From Anarhynchus alexandrinus (lineage: Eukaryota; Chordata; Aves; Charadriiformes; Charadriidae): 64,000 nt of DNA. The position numbers were made by a program, and so were the translations under genes. The notes under the pieces are model-generated. The model made no database searches. It was not told the DNA's origin and saw only the letters and a program-made list of their open reading frames with translations. The DNA lies in NCBI GenBank assembly GCA_008711295.1, contig VUYV01000053.1, forward strand, positions 2,451,213 through 2,515,212, written 5' to 3'. Each line of letters opens with the position of its first letter. Position 1 is the first letter of the stretch. This document shows positions 1-12,990 of this stretch, one piece after another.

Positions 1-1779
1 CCTTCTAGAGCCTTAGCCCATGGGATTCCCCCAAGTAGGTCTTCTGAAGAGGCCAAAGTTAGGTCTCCTGAAGTCTGGAGTTGTAATTCTACTTTTTGCC
101 CTGCTTCTTCCACGCAGGATCCTGAACTCCAAAAGGAGCCTTCATCAGTTTGGTTTTCTCCTCTCCATCTGCGACTTTAAATATTGACCATAGTAGCTTT
201 TTAAGGCCAGAGATGGACTCTAGCTATGGCACTGATCAACAGCTCTAACATCAGAATGTCAAGGAACACTATTATTCATACTTCGTAGCTTCTTTGACAT
301 CTAGCATAGGGGCAATCATTTTTATATAGCTCCAAGTTCAGTGTCCCTAGGGAGTCCTATGTAACAGGATTCAAAAGAAGTTTTAAGATTTCTCCCTCAT
401 ACGGTATATCTGTGTTAAACCTGGGTATAGCAAAGTGCTGTTAGAATGCTGCTTAGAAGTATTTAATGGAGAAGCATTAGAAAAATCTGTTGTTACAGAG
501 CAGGTGAGGTTTTCCACCATTCCTTACCTCTTCTTCAAATCAAATACAACTTTCTAAATACCCCTATTTAGAATCTTTACTCAGAAAATGATATGTATTG
601 AGACCTGCAAAGATGTATCAACTGACTTACTGTCTGCAATCAAAGACTTGTACTTTAGTACCCATCCCAAATACTTGAATTTTTCTCTCGCGTTCATTAT
701 CGATGATGTAGATTATTTCCTTCAGGCACAGAGACTTTCATCTACCTCCAAATCCATCTTCTTTTGTGGCAGTGTATACCACTTGTCAGTGGCTTTACTG
801 TCAAATAAAATTTACTTCTCGTATTTCATATGTTGTTGTGGAGAAACACAGGTCTCGGGAGATGTTTTGGTAACTATTTAGATGTAGTAGTCCACATGGT
901 CATGGAGTGCCCCTTCCTGTAACTGGCCTTTTTACTGCTTGGTACTTAATTTTACTTAGTTTTTCTAAATGAGACAGGAGCTAGCAATCCCTGCAGTGCT
1001 CCATTAGACTCTCACCTCTTCTAAGACTTTGCTGCTGATCGTTATCCTTTGTTTATAGAGCTTCTGCCAATTTTCCCTCCTGTGACTGCTTTTGTCTGAG
1101 GCAGTTTGAACTGAGTATGACAGGGAGCTGCTGTAGCAAATGCCTTAATAAAATCCCCAAAGCAAAAGCCTGTTGTACCCTTTGCGTCCACTAATTTTGC
1201 AACCCGGTAGAAGTGAAGTTTGTACAAGACTTCCTTGCAAGTGCGCATTGTTTATTGCTCAGAGCTGCAGTCTTTGCTAGATGATTTGTAAATTTTGGCT
1301 CTAGGTATTGTTGATATTTTACAAGTGTCTGAAATAATTGCGAGGACTACTGGTGCTGTACTTGCTTCGTTCCTCTGTGGCACATACTGCAGTGCTGGTA
1401 ATTTCTTTAGTGAATGTTCCAATGAGATTCACAGTGATGTACTTCAGGGCTGGTGGCATTTTTAGGAACTGACATTAATGTTAGGTCAGAATTTCATCCC
1501 CTGGTGCATGAGTGTTTATTTCCTGTGTATTTTACAGTATAATTGACCTGAAAGAGCTTTGTATTTGAGGCAGAACTCCCACACTGTTGTGCCTATGTCC
1601 TTATCAACAGTTCTGATTCACAGGTTTTGTTGGTTACTCTGTTGGGTGTTTTTTCATGACTATTTCACAAATGGTCAGATATAAGCAAAACAGGCTTAAT
1701 AGTCAGACACACAGACAACAAAAATCCCTGCTGTTATTCCATGATCCCCCCACTTGGAGAGCTTCAATTATTTAATAGC

Positions 1780-1855
1780 ATTTAGGCCCATGTACTGCTT
1801 TTCATCTCAAAGCGCTTTATAAACATTAACTAATTAATTCCTATTACTGGTAAGC
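1780..1855 (+). repeat. Ancient amniote interspersed repeat relic (CATCTCAAAGCGCTTTA type)
   Basis: The sequence CATCTCAAAGCGCTTTATAA followed by ACATTAACTAATTAATTCCT is the signature of an old amniote repeat tail that I recognise from reptile and bird genomes (normally continuing through CCTCACAACACCCCTGTGAGG). The copy decays after about 60 bases. The family name cannot be fixed without a repeat library. Confidence 0.55.
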
Positions 1856-2784
1856 AATCTATTTTTTTTCCTGTTCCTGACCCCTTCTTCTCTCCACCTG
1901 CCAAGACACGTAGATCAGTCTCTAGACCCTTCACTAGAATTGGAGCTGTAGTGACTAAGCAGTCAAAATATTTGCATCACAGGTTTACCAATCTGCTCTG
2001 CAAAAAAGCCACCCACCCTTTTCTTGGTATTCAAGGCACAAAGGTTACAAGACTGAATATAAGTTACGTTGACTCAGTGTCACTACAGAAAAGTCTGATA
2101 AGCACAGCCCTTGAGGGCTGATTCTCTCTCTTTAATGACAAAGAAGCAAGAGATTTCAGCATGAGTTTTGGAAGTTGCAGCTGCCATTAAGAAAGTGCAT
2201 ATTTTAAAATATTGAAAAATATATCAGTCAAGAATGTACATGGAGGCATCTTGTAAAAGTCTGGTCGTCTTCTGTTATATTGATTCATGTGGTTGATTAG
2301 AGTGTGTGTTTTGGGAAGACTTTGGTACTTTGCATATATTCTATCCCCATGGCAAATACACCTGTATGAAATATACACGTGCATCATCTCTTCAGTTCCC
2401 TGCCTTAGGTAGTATAAAGCCAGAGCTTCCCTTTTCAAAGCAGTCACATCTTTGGTTTCAATTCAGATAATAGCAAGTAACATTATGACCAGCAGGAGGA
2501 GGATAACTGACTGAGGGTGCGGCCTCCAGGTTCCAGCTGGGCATCTTTGGTGTCAGTGTAGTGCTTGTTCACGGGTTCCCATTAAATATAGACATCACAC
2601 TAGGTAAGAATACCAGCATATAGAATGTAGCAGGATACTAAGAACTGAACAGTGCTATGCAGTGTTTGTGTATTTTTATTGTGCAACATGTATTTCATCA
2701 CACTGAGTAAATTATACTATAGAAAGTAGAATTAGATTAAGCTTTATTTTATGTAAAAAATCTTAATGCAGTGAAATGTTAACT

Positions 2785-2900
2785 TGAGAACCAGATTCTG
2801 CCTTCACGCAGGCAATCATAATTCCATGCAAGTGAATGGTTCAGGTTGTGTCTTAAGGCAGATGCAGTTTCATCATGGCTGAATTGATACCACTGCACAT
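2785..2900 (+). repeat. Probable ancient repeat relic (CAGATTCTGCC type)
   Basis: GAACCAGATTCTGCCTTCAC and the later CATGCAAGTGAATGG resemble the old amniote repeat that contains CAGATTCTGCCCTCAGTTACACC and TGAAGTCAATGG. The copy is degraded and the assignment is from memory of the motif. Confidence 0.35.
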
Positions 2901-4380
2901 CAATGTAGAATTCCCTTTTCTATTGAGGGTTTTTCTTTTTTAAGTAGAAATTTGGCATTGCCAAATTAAACTTGTATAACAAAAACTTCTCCTTCCTTCA
3001 AAAAAAAATGTCAATTTTGTCATAAAAGAAATAACTATCCTAAAGGAAAAATATTTTGTTGTTTCCTAACTGGAATATTTCAGAATTCTTTTTTTTTTTT
3101 CTCTCACCAGGGCCAAACAAGCTAACTTTTTCACAGTGCCAACATTTGCCTTAAAATAAAACATTCTTAACAAGGTCTGTCTAAAAACCCTTTGAAAATC
3201 CCGATTTCAAGCCCAGGAATGCAATTATATTTTTGCATGACACTTCCTGTATGTGAGGAAGCATTTGGGTGTCTAAAATGTGAGCAGCTAGCTGCTCTAT
3301 TATGGTTACCACTTGTACTGTGTGAGGCCAGAGGTAACTCAGTGTTAATACTGAAATAAATAGGACAGCCTCCCCCCTCACCTGCCATGCAGTGCCAATA
3401 TGTTAAGTAAATGTTTGACAGTAGGATGATTTTATGGCATTTAATGTTCAGGACAGCAGTGAGCAGTGTTTAACTGGTCTTCATGTAAATCTTGCTACAA
3501 AACCCAGCAGTGGCTGGAATGTGGCTTTTCCCACTAGAAAGGAGTCAAACACAGCAGTGGCAGTTGTGCTCTAGCTGTGCCCTCCTGAGGGGCAGCGCTC
3601 AGCATCCGCATAACATACAGAGCAGGGCTGAGGCTGAGAGCCTGCTAAAAGGGAAGGAGGAATTTCAGTTGTTCCTTCAGCAGTTTCCCGTATGTAGGTG
3701 TGAAAAGCCATGAGGGACGTGATCCTTTTATCCCTTCATTCAAAACTATCAAAGCAAAAGATGCTGAAGAGGCTGTCCAGATTTCAGCATCATCAGGGCC
3801 CTGCAGAAGTGACTTAGGTAGCAAGAGTAGCAGACACAGGCAGTCACTAAACCTGCTCTGGAGTTTGGAGCTCTATCTTGCAGCTGCCTTCAGGGTATGG
3901 ATGGGTGCCCCAGAGTGAGGAGGCACCTTTGCCCTTTGGATTAGCAGCCTCTGCTCTGCTGTCCCACCAGCTGCCTCACAACCATTCAGATTCTTACCAG
4001 AGCACTCTCTTTCCTGCCGGCATTTGCTGCTTAGCTGATAGGACATTGCAGTTTACCTGGGAAAATCACCTTTTTTCTACTTCTCTTGAGGTACAGACAA
4101 CCTGATAGAGATCTGATCTCCTTGTTGTACAATCTTCTATCCTGTTGCAGTCCAAGTGAGAAATCAAACCAGTGGGACTGATCCAGTTGGGCAGTCCTGA
4201 GTAAAGCAGGGAAGAGATTAGCTAGCTGAATTACTGAATGAGGCTGATGGGGGGGATTAAAGGATACCCTCTCCAGAACTGAGTACTGTTATTTTTTTTT
4301 TGTCAGAGATACCACTAGTAATTTCTGAACTATTTTGAAATGTAATTTTCTTCCTTAGGAGGTGAATGTTGGCAGAAATT

Positions 4381-4440
4381 AATGGTTTGGGGTTTTTTTT
4401 GTTTTGTGTGGTTTTTTTTTTTTTGCGGGGGGGGTGTGTT
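4381..4440 (+). repeat. T/G-rich low-complexity tract
   Basis: Runs of T and G (GGGGTTTTTTTT, then a run of about 15 T, then eight G) over some 55 bases. Reading frames opened across this tract on both strands have extreme composition and are not genes. Confidence 0.7.
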
Positions 4441-5835
4441 TAAGCAAAATCTCAATGGTTTCAGCTGCAAATTTGGAGGCTCACCTTGTTTGCATCTGAA
4501 AAACATATCAGAATTAGGAATTGGGGGTTCAAAACCAACCCAAGTTACGAAAAAGGCTGTGTGCATGGATCAGACCAGAAGAGACAATTCTAACCATAGA
4601 TTTCAGCTTCCCATTTAAGCAGATCATCAGATTTCAATATCTTAATTTATTTGAACTAGAGCATCTCTGTTAGAAAATGCAACGAATTTTGAATTTAGAA
4701 TTTGTAATAACGTAAAATCTTTCGTAAATCTTGGTATGCTTTTCCAATGTTATACTTGGTTTTGAAAAATGTAACATTTCTAGCGTGAATATTGTAGGGT
4801 TTTGGTTCTCATCATTGGATCTCTTTGTATTTCTTGTTATCTTCATATGAGAAACTAAAGCATTTCTTCTCAGCCCTTTTAATCATTCTCACAGCTCTCC
4901 ACTGTCTTTTTTTCAGTGTATCAGCTGATCTTTCTTCACTTCTTAGCACTGGAACTAGGCACCATATAGTTGCTATAATAATACCAAATGTAAATGTAAT
5001 GTACTTCTAGGCAAGGTTCCTCCATTTCAACATCCAGGCATAGCGTTCACTCTTTTGCCCCACTGTGACAGCTTGTATTTAACTAATTCCCCATCACACA
5101 GCAAGTCATTTACAATTTCACTGCTCCTTAGAATGAAATCTTCTGTCTGTAACACTTGGACTCAACCAGTAAAAGTCTTGGGTGGTACAACCATGTTCCA
5201 ACACCTAATACTAAGTCAGATTTAACCCTGAGCCAAATTTTTCTCTGTAATCCCTCAGGCATGCTGACTGTAAAATTTCTGGAGGCTCTGGGTGCAGTGC
5301 CTCTACAGCCCCAGGCAGGCAAATCGCTCATGAACAGGTCACCTGTGCAGAGCCGTTCAGATGAGCCAAAAGCCCAAGACAGACATCATCTGACCAGTCT
5401 GTCTCTGCACTTTATCCCTGTAAATGTGTGTTTGCAATGGCCACTTTGCCAGATGCCTGGCAAGCCAGGAAACCGACTATCCAGAAAAGCAGACGGTTGC
5501 TATGAAAACGAAAGAAGAATGTGTCCTGTTTGACATTTCAGGTCAGATTTAGGATTTCACATTAGAGTAAGAAAACGCAATACCATATGAGATGTCCGGC
5601 AAGCCATACAGTGGACCATACAGTCATTTTAAACCGAGGGTCCAGCATGTAGGAGTATGCACATTGTGCTCACTGCTTTGTGCCATCGACTCTCATCGTC
5701 ACTACCTCAGAAAAAAAAATAGCACTGCGTCACAGTCATTAAGCAAGAACTGCTTCTGACATGTTTTTTATTATTAATTCCAGGCACAGAGGAATGACTA
5801 GCTAATACATTCTTTCAACGCCCCCACTCGACAAG

Positions 5836-5957
5836 CAGGAATCATTTCCATTTTCGAAACAAAGACACTGAGGTAGATAGACAGGCTGCAGCACGTCAAA
5901 GGATATCACCCACTGAAGCATCTCAGGTTTAGAAACCAGGAATTTCCTTTTAACCCT
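5836..5957 (+). repeat. Ancient MIR/L2-tail-like amniote repeat relic
   Basis: TTTCCATTTTCGAAACAAAG followed by ACACTGAGGTAGATAGACAG and AAACCAGGAATTTCCTT aligns by eye with the repeat core that reads CCCATTTTACAGATGGGGAA, then ACTGAGGCACAGAGAGGTTA, then GAACCCAGGA. Many substitutions indicate great age. Confidence 0.45.
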
Positions 5958-7624
5958 TCTCTTGATGTGCTCCTCCAGACCATTTGTGGAGGGGACGGGG
6001 TATTTTACCATGAGGCCCAAATCTGAGGACTTAGTTGCACCTAAGCAGCCATATGAAATGGACACACTTAAGTGTGTTGCTGGAGAGGTCTAAGTGGGCA
6101 GGAGCAGCCTCAGGGTCACATGGGACTGAACATGGTGTTGCACAGATCTTTGATGGTATTTTGGTAGACTTTCTGTTCCCAACTTAATTGATTCCTGTGT
6201 ACATAAATAATGGGAAGACAGACCTCAGGCATTTGGAGAGTTTAGTAAAATAAATTATTAACTTTTTTTTTGTTGTTTTGAACATTAGGCGTATCTGTAT
6301 GTGGGTGTTGGGAGCTTTTCATGATTACTTAACTCCTCTGAAGTTTTATGTCAGTACATTTTGGTCAGCTCAGAGAACTTCCCATCTTTCAGCACAGAGA
6401 AAAAGGTGGAAAACTTTTCTCTGAAAAAGCATTAAAACACCATCTTGGGATGGTGCCTTCATCAAGTTCTGAAGTAACCACGGGGCTCAGTTGAGTTCCC
6501 CTCACTGTCCTCTCCTGTATGGTTCAAGGCTATTCACAGACTCTACAGTATCAGAAATGTTGCTGGAGGTGGGAGGGGAGAACTCACAGTTCCAGCACTT
6601 TGACTGAAGAGCCTCCAAAGAGTTTTGAGAGGATGACAGCTAATAAGCCAAACTTTGAACCTAAATGCAGACATTTACCACACGGCTCCTGCTGAGTACA
6701 GACTCTGGAATTTGGCATAGCTGCCTTGGGCTCTCCAGGATTTCAACAGATGTAGTGCATTGATTTAATGTTTAAAAGGGAACCCTGCTGTGACTTCCAC
6801 AGCTTGTTTCATCGCTTTAGAAATCAAGCAGTAACATACAAACAATACAAGCAATTTTGTGTTATAAACAACATCCAATGTTTAGGGAATTGGGATTAAA
6901 ATAAAACGTCTTCAAGACTTTTGGCATTCCCCTGTCCTCCATCTGGAGATAATTTTCTTTTTCCAGACTCTTCCCATTTTTGTCTATTTCTGAATTTTTA
7001 GTATTCTCCTTGTAACTTGGAAATATCTTCAATTTGCACTTTTTTTTTTTTTAGCCACACACTTACCTTGACAGGGCTTCTTACTTGCCCCAAATAATTC
7101 AGAGCTAATAAAAAGGCTAATTTCACGCATAGGACACAAGAGTGTTAATGCAATGAGCACTCCACAGTGCTCACTGTATTGTACAATACTCAAATGCAGT
7201 AAGACACAGAGCCCACAATAAGATCATTTCTATGTTAACATCCATGCTTTTGTTTATACATTCTTGGGACCTGATGCTTACACTAGGCTCTCTTGCTTTG
7301 TATGTGGTATGGGGAGGAGGTCATCATGCTTCTGAAAACACTTCTAGAAACACAAAAGCGCAGAGATTTGCTAAAACTTTTACCATTTGCTTTCAAGGAG
7401 TTGCTTTCAGAAGCATTCAAATGAATTTGGAGAAATAAATCCAGGTTCCTTTACATCTACCACTGTGTCATTGATGTGATTACACCTCCAAAGTAAAATA
7501 GTAGAGCTAGAAAAGAGAAAGAAGAAAGGCAGATAGGGTAGTAAAAGATATGGACCACCTTCTGTGTTGAGCATGAGGTTTTATTGAGCATTACATGAGG
7601 TTTTTAGCTTAGAAAAAGACAACT

Positions 7625-8050
7625 GTGTGGGGATGAGATAGAAAAGCATAAAAATAATGCATGGAGTAGAGAATGTGACTGGGAAAGCATCATTTACCGT
7701 TTCTCATAGTTCAAGAAATAGGTGGCAAATCTGAAAGCAATCAAGAGAGACTTCTTCAAACACAATGTAGGTACACTGTGAGCCTTACTGCCAGAGGGTG
7801 TTGTCAATGCCAGAAGTTTACCTGAATTCAGGCTAGACCCGTTTACAGAAGTAAACTCCACTAAAAGCTATTAAACACAAATGTTACCATCTCTGGTTCT
7901 GGAAATTATTACCCTGTGTATCTCTGAAAGCTGAAAGAGTTTGTCAGGGAAAAAGCACTATATGCTTCTTCCATTCTCTTGCTCTTCCATCTGCTAATCA
8001 GCATTGTGGAGACAGCATGCTGGGCTGTATCCTGCTGTGAAGTCCAGCAA
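7625..8050 (+). repeat. Old CR1 LINE 3' fragment
   Basis: In order and on the plus strand the segment matches, with decay, the 3' end of an old amniote CR1: GATAGAAAAGCATAAAAATA, TTTCTCATAGTTCAAGAAAT, GCCAGAGGGTGTTGTCAATG, AGCTATTAAACACAAATG and GGAGACAGCATGCTGGGCTG. These correspond to the well-known blocks ending in GGATACTGGGCTAGATGGACC. No frame is open, so this is a dead, 5'-truncated copy much older than the CR1 at 15.4 kb. Confidence 0.78.
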
Positions 8051-11000
8051 CTCTTGTTTCTTGTCTAAAACTTCATTTCCTTCAACTCAGATTCTTTTTG
8101 CTTTGTTTCTTGCAGTTTCTATAATTCTGCAGTTTTTCCATTTATGAAGCCATGTTTTTTGCCTTCTTTACTACCTCTGCTATTTTCTACTTTCTTTAGG
8201 TCATCTTCAGAGATTAACTTGTTTGATCTCCAGGAGATCTTTTACCTTGAGACCTAGAAAATAGTTTAGCAGCTTGACACCCATCTACATTTTCTAGTTA
8301 CCAGCAATTTGTGGGTCTAAGAATGAAGTACCTCAAAAAGCAGTTGGAATATTCACTCCCTGAAAAAGTAGGTTTGTTTAAGCAGTGTCTATCCAATTAC
8401 CAAAGAATTGTAATATGCAAGAATTTGATTGTCACTAGTATTTTGCTTGTTCAAGTGCTTGTTAAATTTTTATGCCTTTAGCTGAGGAGTGATTTTTAAA
8501 AAGCGAGGTGTTGTGACTGCAATATTGGGCACAGTGGGGATCATGAAAAATGCCAGATGGAACAAAATTATTCTGATTTTTGATCCACAAAGAGCCTAAC
8601 TGTCAGTCATGCTGAGCATCCAGCAGCTCCCATTGAAATCAGTGGCCCCAGGCCAATCCTGCTAGAACTGCTTAGTTTAGTTCACTGGATTGACATTACT
8701 GCTGAACCTGCCTCGCACCACAGCTGAGCTTGAAGAATACAGAAAGAGATGATAGTGTCAATAAAATAAGGAGATGCAAAGAAGCCCTGGGGAAAGGCAA
8801 GAGATTGATGCCCTACTGTTCCTTCCTTTTTCTTTTGAAGCTCTTTTGCATTTTTCATTCAAGTGCTGAGTGTCTTTTCTGTTTACCACTGCTCTACTCT
8901 GTCAGCTCTATTTTGATTTGGTAGGACCTGGCAGGAAACATAACTGATTTGGAAATACAAATTTGTGTCTCAGGTAGCAGTCTGAAGTCATACTTGCTGA
9001 ATCCTTTGCCTGTTTTGTAGCACATTCTTATGTCAGACTGTGGGGAAAAAATCCTTGTGATCATACTTGGGTGTAGTACACTGGAAGGCATGGCTGCAAG
9101 CAGTGGAGCAGTTCCTAAAAATACACTTGGGATTCATTTATGAAGTTTATTCAGGGAATTGTTTAGTCTTCTGTTTTGTTTTAGACTGTTTTTCAGCTGG
9201 CAGTTCAGTTTTATTCTGAAGCACATCAAAGCTCCAAATCAAAACACACCTGAAATTGAAATAGCAAACTTCAGACCCAAATGTAAGATTATTTGGATGT
9301 TTGTATCCATGTCTGGATTTATCCCACTCTTGAGAAGAGATTCAAAGTCCAAATCTAATGATTTTATTTTAATCTATCTCTGTATTAAAATAGCAACATA
9401 ATTACTGATATGTTTAGAAGAATAAGCATACATAACCTGTTGACGGTGGTCTGTTGCTCTGTCTGCATGAAGATAAACAGAAGGATCCCTTCAAAAGGTT
9501 CACAAGCAATAGAGGACACACAAACTTCAAAGAATGAGGCTGTGATAATAAAGAAGAAGAAAACAAGGAAAATAACAAGGGACTTTAAAACTTTGGTCAC
9601 TGCGACTTCTGGATAGAATTCTGTTTCTATTTCATGAAGGCACTCCAAAGTATTAACAGGTTCAGATTTCTGTTAAGAGAAATGTAATTATGTGCTCACC
9701 TATGAATAGGGAGGGACATAAGTCTCCAATTCACTTGAAGCACATCATGAACAGAATACTTTCTTTGAAAACTGATCTTTTAGTATAAGCTGGTTTGAAT
9801 TCTGCCATCTACATGATAAGACCGTTACCAGAGGTGATACCATAATTCCATGGAAATCTTGCAAAAGCATTAAAGTGGTGGATTACTTTTTCATAATGTT
9901 AGATCATGCCTTTCCATATTTAAATTGCTTACAGACATGTTGTTTAAGCTTCTAGCAACACCTTTCAGTCTGAACCACAATGCACTTAGGCTTGCGATGT
10001 ATTAGTCTCCTATTCTGTGCTGTATAGAATGATGATAGCTGGGAGAAAAGAAAAATGGTAGCAGAAGTAGGAATGGGAAGGTGGAAGTGAGTGCTAGGAG
10101 CGTTGCAGGTGTTTTCCCATGTGGAGTTTATCAGTCTGCAGGAGAGGCCAAGGCTGTTAATAATGGCTGTGAATAGTTATTATTGTCAAAGATATGCAAT
10201 TAAGCTGCTTGGACTGCCCAGCATCTTGGCCCCATATATACACAGTATTTGGAGGTCCAAGAATTTTAATTGCTGCTTCGCACCATATCCACAAATGTCA
10301 GTTACATGCCTCCTGCCGTATGGCAGAGCTGCATGGTAGCACACTGTCTGAAGATTTACAAATGTGCTGCCAGCCCAGGTGCGTTTTCTGTGTGCTAGAG
10401 ATGAGGTGGTTGTGGCAGGAGAAGGCTGGCCACCAAAGCCAGCAGATGGGCTTGTCCTTGGAGCAAATCAAGCAATGAAGACAGGTGGCTGAGAATCCCC
10501 AGCTGACCACCTGTAGCTAGGGATGGCCCGCCTGGAGGAGCCAAACTTGATGCTTTATCCCTAAGTTTTCAGAGGCTCTTATGCAGCTCCACGGGAGATA
10601 AAAGGGAAAACAAATGGGAATTAGCGTGACAGCAGGCTAATATTTTGCCAGGCTGTTTCCTTTGCTTTTTGGTGTCACATAACATCATGAACAATTTCTC
10701 CAGGTGGTCAGGCCTCCTTCCAGCTCTCCTTTGAGGATGGACCATGGGAGAATGGGATCTTCTGGCAAGTAGTTGCAGCATAGGAAGCCTATACTGGAAT
10801 CTCCTAACTGTCCATCTGCAGTTTTTAACTGCCAAACTTGGACAGACTACTTTGAGTTTGCTTGTACCAATTTGCAGCTTGGTGCCCAAGTTCAGCTTGG
10901 CCTCTAGCCAGTGGTTACCCCAGGATAACTGTTTGCCTTACCCTTTTGTCTGCCTTCCTCTGTGCCTGGAAAAGGTAGTCTGTGCAAGCCGTTGTCACAA

Positions 11001-12660
11001 TGTTGTTAATAAGCTTTTACCCCAGTGGGAGGCACTGAAAAGGTGTGTTTTCACCTAGCTTTAATAAGTGAGATGACAGGAGATCTATGTGAGAGAATGA
11101 GGTATGGTTGCTTAAGCCAATTTACAATAGTGATAGCTGGCAGCAGATAAAGAGATGACGTGTTCAGGACTAGTCTTTGTATTATACCAGTTTGGATCTT
11201 ATTTTTCTAAAGCATACAAGCAATTTATGCTACTAGGTAGTTGTTCCTTTTGTGGGAGACAGCCTTTTCACTAGGTGGACTGTGTTTTGAACATTCAGAA
11301 CAATTACTCAGGTTTTTTTCTGACTCTTGGCAAGCTAAATGTTTCTATATATAATAACAGTCCATCCCTCCAGCCTCCAGGAGTGGCTGTTGAAATAGCC
11401 AGGCACAAATCCTGAAGAGAGTAAACAAAGAAAAATGAGCTGGCTATATTGTATGCATATATGAGCCCTGAACTCTGCGAGTATTCTGAACTCTTCACAC
11501 AGTCAAGTAAATGTGCTTTCTCCTTTTAAATGCTCTAGCTGTGTTGGTTGCATTGACATACTATGCTTTGACTATTGCTCTGGGCTGGTGCTTGCTCTGG
11601 CTCTCAGCACTGAGTCTAGAGCTTGGAAGAGGCACTCACCAATAAACTGGCTGCTGTCCAGCGAAGAAAGGGGGTTATTTGTGTCTGCCTGCATGGGGTT
11701 ATTTGTCTCTGTAAATGTGTGCTCTATTCAGTGCTGACAATTCCCACAGTTTTATGATATGGCTCAATATTTAGCGCTGGCCTAAGAGCCAGACCTGGGG
11801 CATTGTATGAGATGTGTAGAGGTCTTATGATTATAAATATAAAAAGGGATGTTTTCCATTATCTTGAGTACAACAGATTGGAAACACCAAAAGGTAAAAG
11901 CAAAATTCCTTGAAATTGTTCTTTTTAAAAATTCTATCACATGATTTTTGGGTGCGTGACATGGTTTCTGGCTGGCTGAAGTTGACAGTACTGCATTCAT
12001 CTGTTTTCAGTGAATCCGTGGTAAAGTCAGAGTCTGCCTTGGCAATGCCTGCAGCTCTGAGCTCCATTACGCGCTGATGCATCACAGATTTAGCAGCACA
12101 ATGTTACTTCGTGGTGCTTTCTGCTCGCTGGCTTGGCAAATGGCTTGCACTAACCCGATCGCATATCGGCGTGCAGCTTATGCTCAACACCAGTGATGCT
12201 ACTGGATTCGGTGGCTTTTGGGACAGAAAAGCACTAACACAGGGAGATGCCTCCTGCCTTCTGACCTGGCTGATGAAGCACAACGGCACTTCTAGGGAGT
12301 TTGTTAACTGCCACTCGTAGCAGTGTAATTTGTACCAGGTGCCAGGCAGATGAGAACTGAGGAAGGTGGCCAGCGGGTATGGTGTCTTGTGTAATAAAGA
12401 TAGTGAGCACTTAAAAACAGGTCTTTCGGCCATGCAGGGAGGTTTTTACTCTCATGAGGGGAGATAGAGAAGCTATTAACCTGCCAGCAGATTCACAGGT
12501 TTAAGCCCTGAAGGATCTACAGTGATAATCTAATCTGATTTCCTGTATAATATAAATTGTGGAATTTCCCTGGCTTAATTCCTGCTTCATGCTCACCCTG
12601 TATGTCAATGAGAGCATGTTTATTAGAGAGGTGTCCGATTAAAATTTAAACATTTCCATT
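8051..12660. other. Intergenic DNA, no gene seen
   Basis: No recognisable coding, RNA or regulatory gene was found. Short open frames on both strands (up to about 109 codons, such as 10744-11058 + and 12104-12433 -) are mutually overlapping and match no family. One short relic of an ancient repeat is listed separately. A small direct repeat with the unit GGGGTTATTTGT occurs near 11670-11710. Confidence 0.55.
8600..8665 (+). repeat. Ancient amniote repeat relic (CAGCTCCCATTGAAATCAGTGG)
   Basis: ATGCTGAGCATCCAGCAGCT followed by CCCATTGAAATCAGTGG is the core of an old, very abundant amniote repeat (CTCCCATTGAAGTCAATGGGAG type). Only the core is recognisable. Confidence 0.45.
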
Positions 12661-12990
12661 GTGGCTCCCTTGCGGACCTCGACAAAGGGTTGCACGGCGA
12701 GGAGCAGGCGGGGGGTAGGCAGTGCAGCGCGCCGTCCGGCCCCGCAAACGCTGAAGGAGCTGGGGGTGAGCGGCTCCCTGCCTTAGCAGCCCCGCGGCAG
12801 GATCCCCGGGCTGTGTTTGCCGGGGGTTGGTGCACTCTCGCCCCTGAAGCGGTGCGGGGAGCCGACCGGCAGCCGCCGCCGCCGCGGGGCCGCTGGGTGT
12901 CGCTGCGGGGCCGCGGGGGCTGCGCGGCCGCGATGGCTCCGCTCCTCTCCCATCCCGCGCTGCGGCGGGGCAGCCAGGCTTAACTCCCCT
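12661..12990. promoter_or_regulatory. CpG island, orphan (candidate promoter)
   Basis: About 330 bases of very G+C-rich DNA with several tens of CpG dinucleotides stand in an otherwise A/T-rich region, with sharp edges on both sides. They include CCGCCGCCGCCGCGG and GCGGCCGCGATGG. Unmethylated islands of this kind usually mark promoters in vertebrates. The plus strand has a possible donor (GGG|GTGAGC near 12764) and a short frame beginning MAPLLSHPALRRGS, neither convincing. No recognisable protein-coding exon starts here. In human the next coding gene downstream of TEAD1 is the single-exon RASSF10 (recalled), whose long frame is absent here. A non-coding RNA promoter or enhancer is the best guess. 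Confidence 0.55.

Larger units (their letters stand above)
1..7624. other. Intergenic DNA downstream of TEAD1, no gene seen
   Basis: This is A/T-rich, non-coding-looking DNA. The longest open frames are under 130 codons, overlap each other on both strands, lack recognisable domains and show no supporting splice structure. A 97-codon frame at 588-881 (+) and a 125-codon frame at 5156-5533 (+) were read through and match no family I recognise. The stretch contains a few ancient interspersed-repeat relics, listed separately, and simple T-rich tracts. Confidence 0.6.

Noticed and set aside
1042..1248. Minus-strand 68-codon frame with VAKLVDAKGTTGFCFGDF, considered as an endogenous retrovirus or mitochondrial insert
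   Set aside because: No retroviral or mitochondrial motif, no LTR and no neighbouring frames; unsupported.
4565..4640. Possible old CR1 tail around CAGACCAGAAGAGACAATTC
   Set aside because: Only a short, weak resemblance to CCAGAAGGGACCATTA; too little to call.
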